From contig BGZK01002078.1 of the NCBI GenBank assembly GCA_005406025.1, positions 17,164-81,163 of the forward strand: 64,000 bases of DNA, read 5' to 3'. This DNA is from Eumeta japonica. Lineage: Eukaryota; Arthropoda; Insecta; Lepidoptera; Psychidae. A model generated the notes under the pieces. That model saw only the letters and a list, made by a program, of their open reading frames with translations, ran no database searches and was not told the origin of the DNA. The position numbers and the translations under genes were made by a program. Shown piece after piece: positions 34,325-45,599 of the stretch. The first letter of the stretch is position 1, and each line of letters begins with the position of its first letter.

Positions 34325-35355
34325 CTATAACATGTTGATTGCTTTGTATTTACTCTTTTTTTAATATTTGATCTATGAATTATCCATCACCGTCACCCAT
34401 CCCACAGTACCATCCTAAGCTAGTTGCGTTTGCCTTCATGACGTAAATTATTTTTCTCGTTTTTATTTTTCACTTTTCCTTTTTTGGCAGACACTCGCGA
34501 GATAGTTTCTCTGAACTTAGCTCCGCGGTACCGTGTGAACTCACTCATTGTTATAAGGAATTTATATATGTCTTAATAAAGACTTGTTTTGACGTGACAA
34601 CGTCTTAAATTAGGTTGCGGCTGGGAGTCACTTATGAAAAAGTGTAACGCTCGGTAACGTAACGATGAGTCACCGAACGAGAGAGAGGCCCGCCGAATGC
34701 CTTGCGTCTCTCTCCCACTCAACTATGATCGGTCTGCCGCGCGCGCAGCACTAGAGAATTAGTGCATAGCTTGCAAATGTATTGCAAGTTATTGTATGTA
34801 TATTTGTATATAAATACGTATGTATGTGTAAAGGTAAAAATAAAATTTTGTTAATATGAAATTCAGTGCGAGATTCTTTGTATAAATTAATGTTTTAAAT
34901 ATAATTCTTTGTATAAATAAATGTTTTAAATTGTTACTATTATTTCATCCTTCTTCCTACTATACGAATGAATATTCACATTAAAATGATTTTACCATTC
35001 AAAGTCGTTGTCACGTAAAACTTTCGCCCGTATACCGACTTTACAGGCAACCAAATTTTTTAAATCTATTTTTATTTAGTTCATTTTTATTTTTATATCT
35101 AAACGAACCCCCTAAATTTTCACGAAGGACGCATCATCGTTTATCTGGAGTTTTTCATTCATCTGTTCACATGTAGTGCGAGCATCCTGTGCTAAGTACG
35201 CGATCTCCGTGGCTGCAATGGAGGCATCTTTCTTGCCCGACAGACGTAAGATGTGCTAGCAGTGCGGTCGATGGAAATAATAAATATCATCATAAAGTAT
35301 AATGAAAAATTATCTTTTTCCATATAGAATGCGAAAAAACTTTTTATTCGACCTT
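34325..35355. other. No gene; small tandem duplication at 34873-34932
   Basis: The word 'attctttgtataaat' followed by 'aatgttttaaat' occurs twice, 31 bp apart. A GA/CT-rich patch with 'gagagagaggcccgccg' lies at 34676-34740. Otherwise there is nothing recognisable. Confidence 0.4.
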
Positions 35356-35357
35356 AT

Positions 35358-35495
35358 ATGCGTACATGCGTGCATACGAGCTTGCATGCGGGGCGTGCAT
35401 TCGGGGCGTGCGAGCGTACGTACATGCGTGCATGCGTGTGTGTGCATGCGAGCGTATGTGCATGCGTTTGCATGCTTGCATGCGCACGTGGGAAT
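35358..35495. repeat. Alternating purine-pyrimidine minisatellite (TGCATGCG-like), Z-DNA prone
   Basis: About 138 bp are built of degenerate 8-mers such as 'tgcatgcg', 'tgcgtgca' and 'tgcgagcg', with nearly strict purine-pyrimidine alternation. Both plus-strand frames over it give Cys/Ala/Met/His/Arg-rich strings that only mirror the repeat. Confidence 0.85.
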
Positions 35496-35499
35496 GGAT

Positions 35500-36565
35500 T
35501 TGTACTTACGGATTGTTAAGGGAGAAAATGGTTAAGGGCATAGCAGATTATTTTGTTGTTATAGCAATTATTTGGCCCAATTTGCTGACACTTTTATTAA
35601 AATTTCTTTCACAAAGAAAGAGTAGGTGTTAAGTACGTATGCTTATCATCTTTGAAGAATTACGTCATATATTCTCAAAATAAAAATTCAAGACCTAAAT
35701 TACATCTGTATGAAAACATATCGGTAAAATATTGTACATGCTCATTTCATGTGAATTTCCCAGTGTTAGCGTTTGCATACATGCCGTTATTTTTTAATGT
35801 ATATTATTGACCGAAACATCTTATATAATTAATTCGATGGACACCTTTTCGTTCACAATTTGCGCCTTGTCCTCTCACTTTGCGTGGCCATCATCATTCT
35901 GATCAATCTCGAACGGAGAACTGTGACTTCAAAGTGACGTCGGATGTGTGGACATGTATTTAATTTTGAAACGTTCCGCTGTTTTAGTTTCTTAATGTGT
36001 ATAGGTACACATATTTTTTAAATATACTTAAAAGATTATAGGAGTTACATCAAAATTAAATCAATCGAATTAACAAGACTATGATCTTTTCATGCCGAAA
36101 AATACACAAAATAATATTTGTTAACTGTATCTAGTATTATACCAATGTTCGTAACAATTAATATATCGTTGAAAGAAGTGCATCAGAAGATGAGATTAGG
36201 TAAATAAAAAAACACTTTAAATGATGGATTGACAATTTCATAGCTTTTACTCTGGCTAATTATAATTAAGCTTGAATGAACTTAAACATTGCTTACTTTA
36301 GGATTTTTTTGTATGTCAATGATTTTCATTAAAAGCCTTTTTAAAAATTAAATAGTTTATGCAAGATAAAAAAAAAAAGAAGATAAAACTAAATAAAATA
36401 TATCACAGGGTCCTTTTTTTTCTGTTTTAAAGGTATGTTTGCATATGTACATATTACATATGTATAACTCGTGTTTAATCGACATTTGGTTTTTGGCATG
36501 TTCAGACAACAACCGTTTCATTTACGCCGCAACTGAAAAAGTGTGATTTCCTTGAAGTGTGTTTT
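35500..36565. other. No gene seen
   Basis: AT-rich unique DNA with poly-A and poly-T runs (36370, 36415). No feature identified. Confidence 0.4.
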
Positions 36566-36970
36566 GAAGACGCGGCTTATCAACTAAAGGCCTTTGTAAA
36601 TATCTTTTGCCTGAATCAGCGGGCTTCGTCCCCGAGCTCTTGTTTTATCTCAAAAAGTGTCCGCGCCCAGTAGAAGAGGCGACCGCACCGTCCGCGTCGA
36701 CGGCGCCCGCCCCCGCGCCGGGCGCCCCCGACACGCAGGGTTTTTTCCTTTTTTTGCTCCCCTGATTTATGGATCCCGCCTCCGCGATATTAGCGGCAAC
36801 AGATGTCTCGTCGGATAAAAAGTAAATACGAAATTCCTTGTAATTCCCTAGAAATTAAAAGTCTCTTTTGAGCGGCGCGACACGACGCGCTCTGACGAAC
36901 CTATTTATTTGGCGTTCATTCCCTTTTCCGCCTCTTGCCTTGTCGCTCTGCGCATATTTACCATAACGTC
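36566..36970. promoter_or_regulatory. GC-rich island with embedded AT motifs, candidate regulatory element
   Basis: CpG-rich core 'cgtcgacggcgcccgccccc' at about 36695 is followed by 'cccctgatttatggatccc', 'gcaacagatgtctcg' (an E-box) and 'cctatttatttggcgttc'. There is no coding frame with bias. The mix of CpG-rich core and transcription-factor-like words suggests non-coding regulatory DNA. This is inference. Confidence 0.35.
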
Positions 36971-37227
36971 TATGGTGTTGCCTACATTCTACACCCAGGA
37001 CTCCCCATTCACGTTTTTGATCTATTTAAATTTTTTTAAAGGCATAGTTTTCTAATGTACGTTTACATCTATCGTTATATGCAAAACTATTTCAAACGAA
37101 GAATTCGATAATTTTTGAATTTCGAAGTTCAGTCCGATACGCTTACATTTCTTTGTGCGTCACTAAATATGTATAGACATCCTAAACATATAATGATCTA
37201 TAAACAATAATTAGAAAAATAGGAAAT

Positions 37228-37375
37228 TATGTACACGGTGGTAGAGCCGTACTGCGGCCAATTTGGTCAAGATGAAATATCACACTCTTGCAGAATAGGG
37301 ACGTAAAGTGGCAGTTTCCGCTGTTGCCTTTCGTCCAGTGAATAAAAATTCTGGTGGCCCAGTAGTCCCCTCGCC
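37228..37375 (+). repeat. Decayed moth interspersed repeat (sibling of 24040-24310)
   Basis: Blocks 'gatgaaatatcacactcttg', 'gggacgtaaagtggcagttt' and 'ccgctgttgcctttcgtcc' line up with the 24090-24180 part of the earlier copy. Confidence 0.5.
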
Positions 37376-37708
37376 ATTTGCTCAATCGTCGTTTCTTTAA
37401 ATATCCTATTCCCTTTCAAGAAGTCAGCAAGACACAAGTTGTTCCGTTCAACAAACCTAAAGGAAAAAATGGAACCCTTATAGGGTCACTAGCTTGTCTG
37501 TCCGTCCGTCTGCTGCAGCCAATTTGCTTTGAAACTACTATACCGATTGAGTTGATATTTGGTACAGATATGTAGACATATTGGATCCAAATACGGACGT
37601 TTAACGTAAATAAATGAATTTTGAATATGAGTATCACTTTCGGGGGTAAATTAAAAAATAAACTATACCATGTGAAGCATCGAATGAAAGCACTTATTGT
37701 AAGGACCT

Positions 37709-37757
<49 letters not shown>
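37709..37757. repeat. (TA)n microsatellite
   Basis: About 48 bp of TA dinucleotides inside the moth repeat. Confidence 0.97.
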
Positions 37758-37761
<4 letters not shown>

Positions 37762-37915
37762 TATTTTAAGATAAAAGAGTTTTGAAATTATTTAAGAAAA
37801 TATGCGAAAATTAATCATTCTCAAGAAAAATCTTTTTCTAACGTCAACATAAATTTAATATGAGAAAATTTTCGAGCAATGGTTTTCTATTAATTTCGTT
37901 ACCATTTTAGTTAAC

Positions 37916-38801
37916 AAGAAAGTCATAAAACTTCGATTGGCCTTTCATGATGAAGCTTCATATTTTGCCACTGTTTATAACGGTTTTAACGAGTTCAAAC
38001 GCGGTCGCACTAATCTGACTGACGACCTGCGTGAGGGTCCTACGGCGACGACCAAAACAGCATCAGCGCTGTGCGGCTCTTGATAGAGACTGACACACAT
38101 GTGACCTACCAACAGATTTGGACAAGCTTAGACATTTGTATGAGTTAGTGCGCAAAATCATCCATGAATATTTAGCAGTCAAGAAGTTTTATACACGGTG
38201 AATACCTTATAATGTGACCAATACTCAAAAAGTCCGTCGTGTTAATTGGTTCCGCGAAATGATGTAAAGATTTGCCGGTGGTGACTCGAATGCTGTGTAC
38301 GACATGATTACAGGTGACGAAAGTTGATTTACTGTTGTAATCCTTTCGAGGAGTTGTCTAGTGAAATAGGTGGAAGCATCAGAAAATAGATGGTGGCTTC
38401 TTTCTTCGGAACGACAGGTTCCGAATTGTTTTAGTAGGTAAAGAAACAGTCACTGCAGGTTGATACACTAAGAATCGTGTGTCTCTTGTTGTGGAACAAG
38501 TTCGGGAAAAACGACCTCACAGTAATATCGTCTTTGATCATGACGTGGGGAAGGGGACGTTAGGTATAGAGATATTGGTTCAGCGCCCTGTAGTCCCGAA
38601 CTCTCACTGTGCCATTTTTATTTAATTCTTAAAATAAAAGAAAAACATCGGGGAAAGTGGTTTACGAACGCCTAGAAAGCAGACGCTCCATACGTAAAGG
38701 CCTTCGAACCGACCGTTAAGTGCAGTAGGCTGTGTTTCTCCCAGTGGTTCCATCGAATGCAGCGATGTATTGATGTCAACGGACACTATTTTGAAAAATA
38801 A
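37916..38801 (+). pseudogene. mariner transposase pseudogene, third subfamily
   Basis: Readable pieces include LRLAFHDEASYFATVYNGF and NEFKRGRTNLTDDLREG at the N-terminus, VTYQQIWTSL and RRVNWFREMM in the linker, and MITGDES at about 38305 with the first catalytic Asp, followed at once by a stop where Trp is expected. Near the C-terminus, SQWFHRMQRCIDVNGHYFEK ends at the stop at 38799. The middle part, including the second and third Asp motifs, is too damaged or deleted to read. It differs clearly from both the copy 1-3 family and the Mos1-like element. Terminal repeats are not resolved. Confidence 0.75.
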
Positions 38802-39159
38802 TAATAGTAAAAATAACTTACTAATAAATAACTTTGCTCAGTTTTTGATTTTCATAGGACTTTCAGTTTGAGTCAGTTATATGTTTTAGTACGGAACCCT
38901 CGGTGCGCGAATCCGTCTCGCACTTTGCCGGTTTTTTTTATAAACTATATTTATTCAAAATAACACATAGCTACGTCGTTTGATTTTTTATTACATTATT
39001 TTCCCAAACCCTGTTGTACATTATTCATGTTCACATGAAAAATTCTATTAAAACTTAAATTCCTAGTTGTATTAGGAAAAAAGTTAAATGCGTGGGAATT
39101 AGACTTGTGTCTTTGAGAAATATACACACTATAGTGTCGCGCAATTTATTCTACAAACT

Positions 39160-39420
39160 GGGCCGGGCACTCTGTGCTGTATCAAGTTGTGAGGTGTGTG
39201 ACGTAAAACGACCGCCAGAGAGCTGCACGAATTCTCGTAGAAACGAAAGGGAATGCAAACGAAATAGTACCCGATAGCGTGAAGCTTTGGTCCGTTATGC
39301 ATTCATCGTCCCTCCGTGGACAGCGACAGAACCTTCACCATGCCCATCGGGCTCGTGCTTGGCCTTTATTATTAATTAACGCCGAGTAGTTTCAGTATCG
39401 CGTCTTTGTTGTGTAGCCTC
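39160..39420. promoter_or_regulatory. Unique GC-moderate block with homeodomain-like words
   Basis: This non-repetitive stretch contains 'cctttattattaattaacgc' at about 39362, a dense run of TTAT/TAAT homeodomain cores, beside CpG-containing DNA. A 61-codon frame (39092-39277) shows no codon bias or domain. Possible cis-regulatory DNA. Confidence 0.25.
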
Positions 39421-39614
39421 ACCCTTTAATATGCTAATTTTACTTCTGTCCCCGTAGTGGCACCACAAAACATCTGCGTACGTACAATCGAATACCTGAG
39501 TACCAGTGAGTAGTGTTCTATCTGGGTGTTGACTGGTTCGGGCCTAACAGCTGGACGAAAAATTTAATGGAATGAGGTTATTGATCGATATTGAAAATAT
39601 TCTAATTATTTTAA

Positions 39615-40027
39615 GCTATTGCATAGCTTCTATCGCGGGCCTTGAGCGTGGAGACCGAATCCAGAAATTCCGTAACGAAAATAACCTAACACCCCCACTC
39701 CGACCGGCACAGCGGTGATACTTTTTACTTTTGCCATCTATCGATGAATAGCAGAACTTTTAATGGCTTTTTCGAAATATTACGCTTGTCTCTTTAGTTC
39801 AGCAACTCGCCTCTAGGTGGCATTGGTTGTATCGGCGTTACTGCGCATTCGTAATCCCCCTCTTCGCCCCGCAATCTGGTGACTCATGCCTGATTAGAGT
39901 TTCGGCGTTAGGCCACCTCCTCAAAAAATACTGCATAAATAAAGTAAATAAATAATAATAATTGCATAAGTTGATAAAAAATACTATGCAATAGCTTTAC
40001 CGCGGCAGTCCCCGAGTGCCACACGTG
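39615..40027. mobile_element. 413 bp non-autonomous element, copy 2
   Basis: Near-identical by eye to 29997-30409 over its whole length, with only small indels and scattered substitutions. It again starts 'gctattgcatag' and ends 'gccacacgtg', followed by a T run. The close match suggests recent mobility in this genome. Confidence 0.88.
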
Positions 40028-40291
40028 GTTTTTTTTTGTAATATGTACATGTAATTAGGTACGAAAGTTATTAAAATAGACTTTTTACTAATAGATTGAC
40101 AGAGAGCAACACGTAATTGTGACGTCAGTATTAAAATTAGTGTCATTTTAAATATTTACACAATAAAAGTATTCCACAAGAAAAGGGTGGTAAACAAATA
40201 TGATAATTATGAATCCTTAGATTTTTTACCAAATTCAACTTTATTTGTGTCATATCTATTCCACTATTATAAAGACTATCGGTTTATTTAG

Positions 40292-40445
40292 ACGAGCGCC
40301 TGCGGCGGTGGCGGTGCAGCTCGACTCGTGCGAGCGCCCGTCCCAGAAGTCGCTCACGACGGGATCGCTTCAAGACAACACCGACTACCAAGTGTTGCTC
40401 TGGCACGAAGTGGGTGCTCGAGCAGTAACGACGTATCGGACGTAG
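40292..40445 (+). other. Candidate coding exon with high GC3 (unidentified)
   Basis: After an acceptor-like 'ggtttatttag' (AG at 40290-40291), one frame reads RRAPAAVAVQLDSCERP, SQKSLTTGSLQDNTDYQVLL and WHEVGARAVTTYRT before TAG at 40443. By hand count about four in five third positions are G or C, far above the flanks, as in real lepidopteran exons. The frame could be a terminal exon. Alternatively, the next frame is open from the acceptor to a consensus-like donor (GGGTAAGC, GT at 40459), but with poorer codon bias. I do not recognise the protein. The island continues GC-rich to about 40520. Confidence 0.35.
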
Positions 40446-40579
40446 TGGCATGTTGTGGGTAAGCGCCGTCGCGCTGCGCTCCCGCCCGCTGTTCGTGCGC
40501 ATGCCGGTGTAATGCACAATCAAACCGTCATGTTTTGAAACTCGATGAAACGAAAAAGTGACAGTAAAAAAAGACAAAT

Positions 40580-41158
40580 ATATACATCTAGCCGACTTGC
40601 GAGAGAATGAGAATGAATGTGAGGTTACATAGAATACCTACGAGGAATGAGGTAAAATATAAGGTAGAATGCGAAAGAAAGAGACGTGTGCTTGTGTGCG
40701 TACTTTCATATGTTGCAATTGACAACATTGAATCTGAACAATAAACTGTAAAATAGCTTTTAAACTTGGTGCCAGTGTTATAATAAACACACCTCATAGT
40801 CATCCCACTTCTGGTGCGGCATTCGTCTCCTTCTCCTGCTGTTTAATTTTGTGAAGGTTCCACATCATACGCGTGGGAACTGCATGCATTTTAATTTTTG
40901 TCTTCAAAACAATGTCATGTATTATGTACATATTTTGGTAGCATATCGTTATATATTTATTATTTCATTACATGTGCATTAATCTTTACTAACTCTTGAC
41001 AGGTTGATATTTAATATTCGATATATAAATCCTTCTTTATAAACATTTATATTAAAAAGTCAACATATTTAAACAGTTTTATTAAATATTGTTCTTTGTT
41101 TCTCTTTTGTTCTTCATTTTGAAACTGAAATTAAAAATGCTCATTCGTGTAGGTACGT
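40580..41158. other. No gene seen
   Basis: AT-rich unique DNA without recognisable features. Confidence 0.4.
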
Positions 41159-42121
41159 GATGCTTCAGGGAAAATAGTTTTTTCGTATTCTATAAGTGAG
41201 AAGTTGCAATGAAATCTTTTTGGTTGTGCTTTTCTATCTAGTTAGTTTTGGTACTATTAAATAATGCATTAAAAGAAAAGAAAAATAAAAAGTTAAATTG
41301 ATGTCCCGCCATTTTCTATTGTTTTTTATCCACCATAATGATTGAATCTAACGTAAAATTCGATACATTTTGAAGTTTGTTTTTACAAAAAAAAAAAAAG
41401 GAAAAATGCGACACAAGCCGCGAAAAAACTTTGTGACGTTTATGGACTCGATGTAATGTTAGTAAGAATAGCATAAAACTGGTTCAAGCATTTTCATTTA
41501 AGCGTCTGGTAATTTTGATGTAAAAGATGAATTTCGCTCTAATCGACCTGTTATGGATAAAGTCGATACTATTTCGGAAAGAGTAGAGCAAGATCAGCAT
41601 ATTAGTTCTTAAGACGTAGCTGAGGAGCTGTATATTGACCACAAAACAGTTTTGACGCATTTCGTAAAAGCTGGAAATACAAAACTCTGGTTTCACAGAA
41701 GCACTTTGAAAGAAATCTAACGAATCGAGTAGTCGTTTGCGATTTTCTATTGAAACGTAACGAAACCGAAGCGTTTTTAAAAAGATTGATCACTGGTGAT
41801 GAAAAATTGATTGTCTATGACAAGAGCATGCGAAAAAATCATGGTCACAAGGCAAGTAACCTCCAAGACTATACAGCGAAACTCGGATTAACTCTCAAAC
41901 AGTTGTTGTTGTGTGTACGGTAGAAAGGTGTTTACATTATGAGTCTTTACCGCCGGACAAAACTGTCAATTCGGATCAGAAATGGAACTATGTCTTTATC
42001 TACAAAATGGCAACAAGTTGTTGAACAAAACAGCGTATATATTATAATTAAGTGTAAATAAAATATGGTGAAAAATTATCATGTTTATAAAATACGACAA
42101 AACTTTTTTCGCAACTCTATA
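41159..42121 (+). mobile_element. mariner element, copy 3, internally deleted
   Basis: The left end ('cagggaaaatagttttttcg') and right end ('acgacaaaacttttttcgca') are inverted and match copies 1 and 2, as does the leader 'tctatctagttagttttggt'. A transposase start (ATG 41338, MIESNVKFDT) leads to a heavily broken frame with DFRS-like remnants and LITGDEKL at about 41785. The sequence then jumps from the region after 'ccgccggacaaaactgtcaa' (about 41952) straight to the C-terminal 'tacaaaatggcaacaagttg', so the part with the second and third catalytic Asp is missing. This is a non-autonomous deletion derivative. Confidence 0.82.
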
Positions 42122-43312
42122 TTTCATAGGCAGTTATCTTTTAAAAGATATCTATATTGCTTTTAACATTGAAAAATAAAAATGGGCATAGCCTATATAA
42201 ATATGAATCGTTTTCTGAAAAGTTCTTCCAAATAACATATAACTATTATCGCTATTGCATTCGCTTGCAAAAGTATCAAAGCTGTCAGTAGCATGCGCGC
42301 GCGCGCGCGCCGCCGCCGCAATTCTTTCGCAACTTTACAACTGACCCGAATATACTACCCGGTACGATACGGACTATTTAAGAATACAATCTTATACGTG
42401 TTCAGCTCCTACACGAAGAAGTTTTCTATTTTTGTCGCATATCTCCGATACGTTACGTAACGCCGACGGATAATATCAAATGTCCGGTGTGTCGATATAC
42501 CGTTGTACCGTTTCTGTACGATTGCTTTTGTGTTATTTACGAGCCGTTGTTTACGTGGTTTATCGCCGAGTACAATTTAAAATAACTAAATCGTGACCAG
42601 AATTCAAAGGCATCACCCGCATGCATTAGTTTGTTTTTATTTAAATTCATAGAACGCCGTGTCGTTGCTATGTTTAGAATGTACTTGAGTCCGGGCAAGC
42701 AAACTAATAAATAGTAAGTCATAAGTGTTTATAGACACCACGTAGATTTGTTACCTGCGTCCGACGAGCGTCACCATTATTGAAAGACACGGTTAGAGAC
42801 AGTTCGTTAACCCAGGGTATCGTAAGAATAAGGGTCTAAAGCCTAACCTAATACAGTATGTCTTTAAAAATAAATAAAAAATTACGTATGTGGCCACCAC
42901 GTCTATGTTGCATCTTCTGATCAGCCATGTCAGCAAATTGACTTAGCTATATTTATAGTTCATAAAGTTTAAAATTAATAGAATAATATCGAGTGGTCGA
43001 CCATCACATTGGTGCATCATCGTATCGAAAATTTGATTTTATAATGTTTTTCCAAAAAATCTCCAAAAATGTATTTATTTTATAATGGCATTCCAAAATT
43101 TAGATTATTGAGATGTCTGGTAATGGGTGAAAATTGTATTAGGAAATTCCATTACATTCTTATATCGGATTGAGTTAAGAAAAAAATCACAATTTTTAAT
43201 GCCTGTAAACTTTATTCACGATTGAAATAAAAGGTTTTAATTTGCGTTGTGGCATACGTTACAACCAAATTGAAAAACCAATAAAACATGTTAGACCGGG
43301 ATTATAGTCTAG
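42122..43312. other. No gene; CG-dinucleotide run at about 42294-42320
   Basis: AT-rich unique DNA apart from an alternating 'gcgcgcgcgcgcgcgcc' run followed by 'gccgccgc'. No coding support. Confidence 0.4.
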
Positions 43313-43513
43313 ACCTGAATAGGAGTCGTGATTATTGAAGAGGTCGGTCGCTATAAAAATAAGGAGTTCATTGTATGTCCATCCGGGGCACAGCTCGTGA
43401 GTAATAAAATAGTTATTAATGAACATATTGGAAGCTTATTAAATGATTTTTTTTTGAATACTGGCCATTTGCAATGTGAATATAGCTCCATTGCCGACGA
43501 ATTCGAGATTTAA
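43313..43513 (+). other. Orphan open frame of about 65 codons
   Basis: The frame reads IGVVIIEEVGRYKNKEFIVC, PSGAQLVSNKIVINEHIGSL and LNDFFLNTGHLQCEYSSIA before a stop at 43511. The composition looks protein-like (mixed charged and hydrophobic residues, no low complexity). No family is recognised. It could be a transposon scrap, since a Penelope fragment begins 130 bp downstream, or a host exon. Confidence 0.2.
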
Positions 43514-43645
43514 ATTATAAGTGCGTAAACTAATGAGACAATATAGATTGTACTAAATGTAACTTACGTCCGAAAAAGTTTTCAATTACACACAAGAAGT
43601 TTAGTTTATATATATATATAACGTATATATAACGTCCGGTATATG

Positions 43646-44328
43646 TACGTTGTTTAAAAAAAGATACAAAGAAAATATTTCGGCCTTTAGAAATAATAAA
43701 TCAGACAGATCCCGTTTTGCTAAACATCTATTAGAAACCGGTCGTAAGCTCAATAACGATCACAAATTCGATGTCTTGCGTGTGTGTGAGAAGGGGTTAG
43801 GTTTAAATGTTTTGGAATCCTTCGAAATTTTAAAACATAAAGATAATGATAATATACTTAATGACCAAATTGACGTTTATAAATCGCCATTATTGGACGC
43901 TTGCCTGTAACTATTTGGGTATGTCGGTGATGGTTAGTCTGTGACATTTGACGGGCATGTCTATTAGTGGTGGTCTGTGGCTGCTTTAAGGATGCTTTCG
44001 TCGCTTTTTGACCATTGCATGACAGCGGCCCGCTTAGCGAGGTTGTGTCGGTTGTTTTAACACTCCCTTACACCCTGGTGGATGTGATTGTCGGCAATTT
44101 CCTGAGGATTTGCCTGGTTGGCACGGAATGTACATAGAGTTAACAATTTAACGATTAACGGACTAAGATAATTAAAAAAATAAATAACACTTGCTTAGGT
44201 GTTCGATATCTGTCAATCCTCTGGAATCAATATTCAATCCTTTAGTTAGAGGTTCTTAGTGGAGAGGCAGATTCGAGGGTCAGCGGTGGGTTGCATGTTG
44301 CATGTTAATGCATGTTGCAGGCAAGCGT
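43646..44328 (+). mobile_element. Penelope-like element 3' fragment, copy 2
   Basis: The GIY-YIG C-terminal part is open from about 43650 to 43910 (RYKENISAFRNNKSDRSRF ... YKSPLLDACL) and differs from copy 1 by few residues. The GIY and YIG motifs themselves lie upstream of the truncation point. The 3' untranslated part and terminus ('gttgcaggcaagcgt') match copy 1 closely. This is a 5'-truncated insertion of the same family, beginning where copy 1 sequence reads at about 30940. Confidence 0.88.
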
Positions 44329-44667
44329 CTACGATTAAAAGAGCTATCGCTTTATTTAACAAAGAAAGGAACGTCTGTTATCTACCCAGGTGGAGTCGCT
44401 AGTACAGCTAGTTATTATCAAAATAATTATCGATAAATGTAATAGAAGTCGCCGTTTTCAAATACTGGTCACTTTTAATTTGAATATTTCCGCTTTGGCG
44501 ACAAATGCGCAATTCAAGTTACAATTGCGGGAATTGCGTAAATAGGCAAGATTTTACTGAACGTTAATTCCGTCCAAAAAAGAAAGTAACTCTCAAGTCA
44601 CGCCTAAAGAAGTTTTAGTTACAACACGAGTCAGGAATGTTTATAAACTAGCACGTTTGCTTTTTAG

Positions 44668-45575
44668 GGTTCCGAGCCAAAATGGTAAAAACGGAACTCT
44701 TATAGTTACGTCATGTCCGTATGTCACAGGCATCTTATTCAAAAACTACAAGACATGAATATATTTTTAAGTCAGACAAATAAACAAAACGATCAAAAGT
44801 AATATTTCACCGAATATATATTTTCATCACCCATTTCATTTTCTTGAGTTGTATTTGTAGTTGATCCGCATCAAAATACTTTGCCCCAAACTTTTTATTC
44901 AATTTAAGTACTCGTACCGAATTTCTGAAAAAAATACAAGACAACACTGTTTGTATAAGCTGCTTCGTAGTATGGTAGTTAAATAACAAAATTAAATACT
45001 TTTAGGAGGGTACTCCCTACATCTAACGAAAGCTGCAAAAATCTTCAGCAAACACCAACCTGTGGCACATATTTCGACAGTTCTTTTAAAAATATTTTAA
45101 GAATTTTAAGTACCTACTTTTTGTAATTACGTCCTTAATTTCGGAAATAATCGCTCCGAAAGTAGTAGAAATTGTATCCCCCTCCCTCTAATTTTTAAAT
45201 CATGTCCAAAAAATATAAAAAAAACGAAGGTAATGCTTTGTAAATATTTTCATCGAAAATTATTATTTTAAATATGGTCGAATATAGTAGTATCGAGTTA
45301 TTGTTGAAAAACTGCGCTTCTCAACAAAAGGACGTAAGTCCCATGAAGATACGCTCTTTTGCTGATGTATTTGAGTTTACGCTAGTTTAATAATAATAGT
45401 CGACATACCTCCTTGTTTTTCTAGTCGCAGGCGCTTAAAGTACTCATGACTACTAGGTGCGGAAAACATGGAAGAAGTGTCACAGCGTGCTTTTTCATCT
45501 GTAGTGCATTTCTTTGTAATAATGGCTTCGGAACCCTACACTGAATATGGTCCGACATGCTCTTGGCCAGGTTTT
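44668..45575 (-). repeat. 0.76 kb lepidopteran repeat, copy 4 (inverted, with an extra 0.18 kb segment)
   Basis: Read on the minus strand it starts near 45575 ('ctggccaagagcatgtcgg') and ends at 44668 ('ggctcggaaccct'), matching copies 1-3. Between about 44768 and 44948 it carries DNA absent from the other copies. On the minus strand that extra segment begins after an acceptor-like 'gtatttttttcag' and has a 40-codon open frame (RNSVRVLKLNKKFGAKYFDA...). Confidence 0.75.
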
Positions 45576-45599
45576 TGTTGTATTTCTATTGTATTTTTT

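Larger units (their letters stand above)
37440..38940. repeat. Moth repeat split by a TA microsatellite and a mariner
   Basis: The left part (37440-37700) has 'ggaacccttatagggtcact', 'gtctgtccgtccgtctgctg' and 'cactttcgggggtaaatt'. The right end is 'gtacggaaccctcggtgcgc' followed by 'tctcgcactttgccggtttt' (38890-38937). These are the two ends of one widespread moth repeat. Between them lie a (TA)n run (37709-37757) and a mariner pseudogene. Confidence 0.6.

Noticed and set aside
35302..35632. Two overlapping Cys/Met/His-rich open frames
   Set aside because: They only translate the TGCATGCG-type minisatellite in two frames. No conserved protein pattern.
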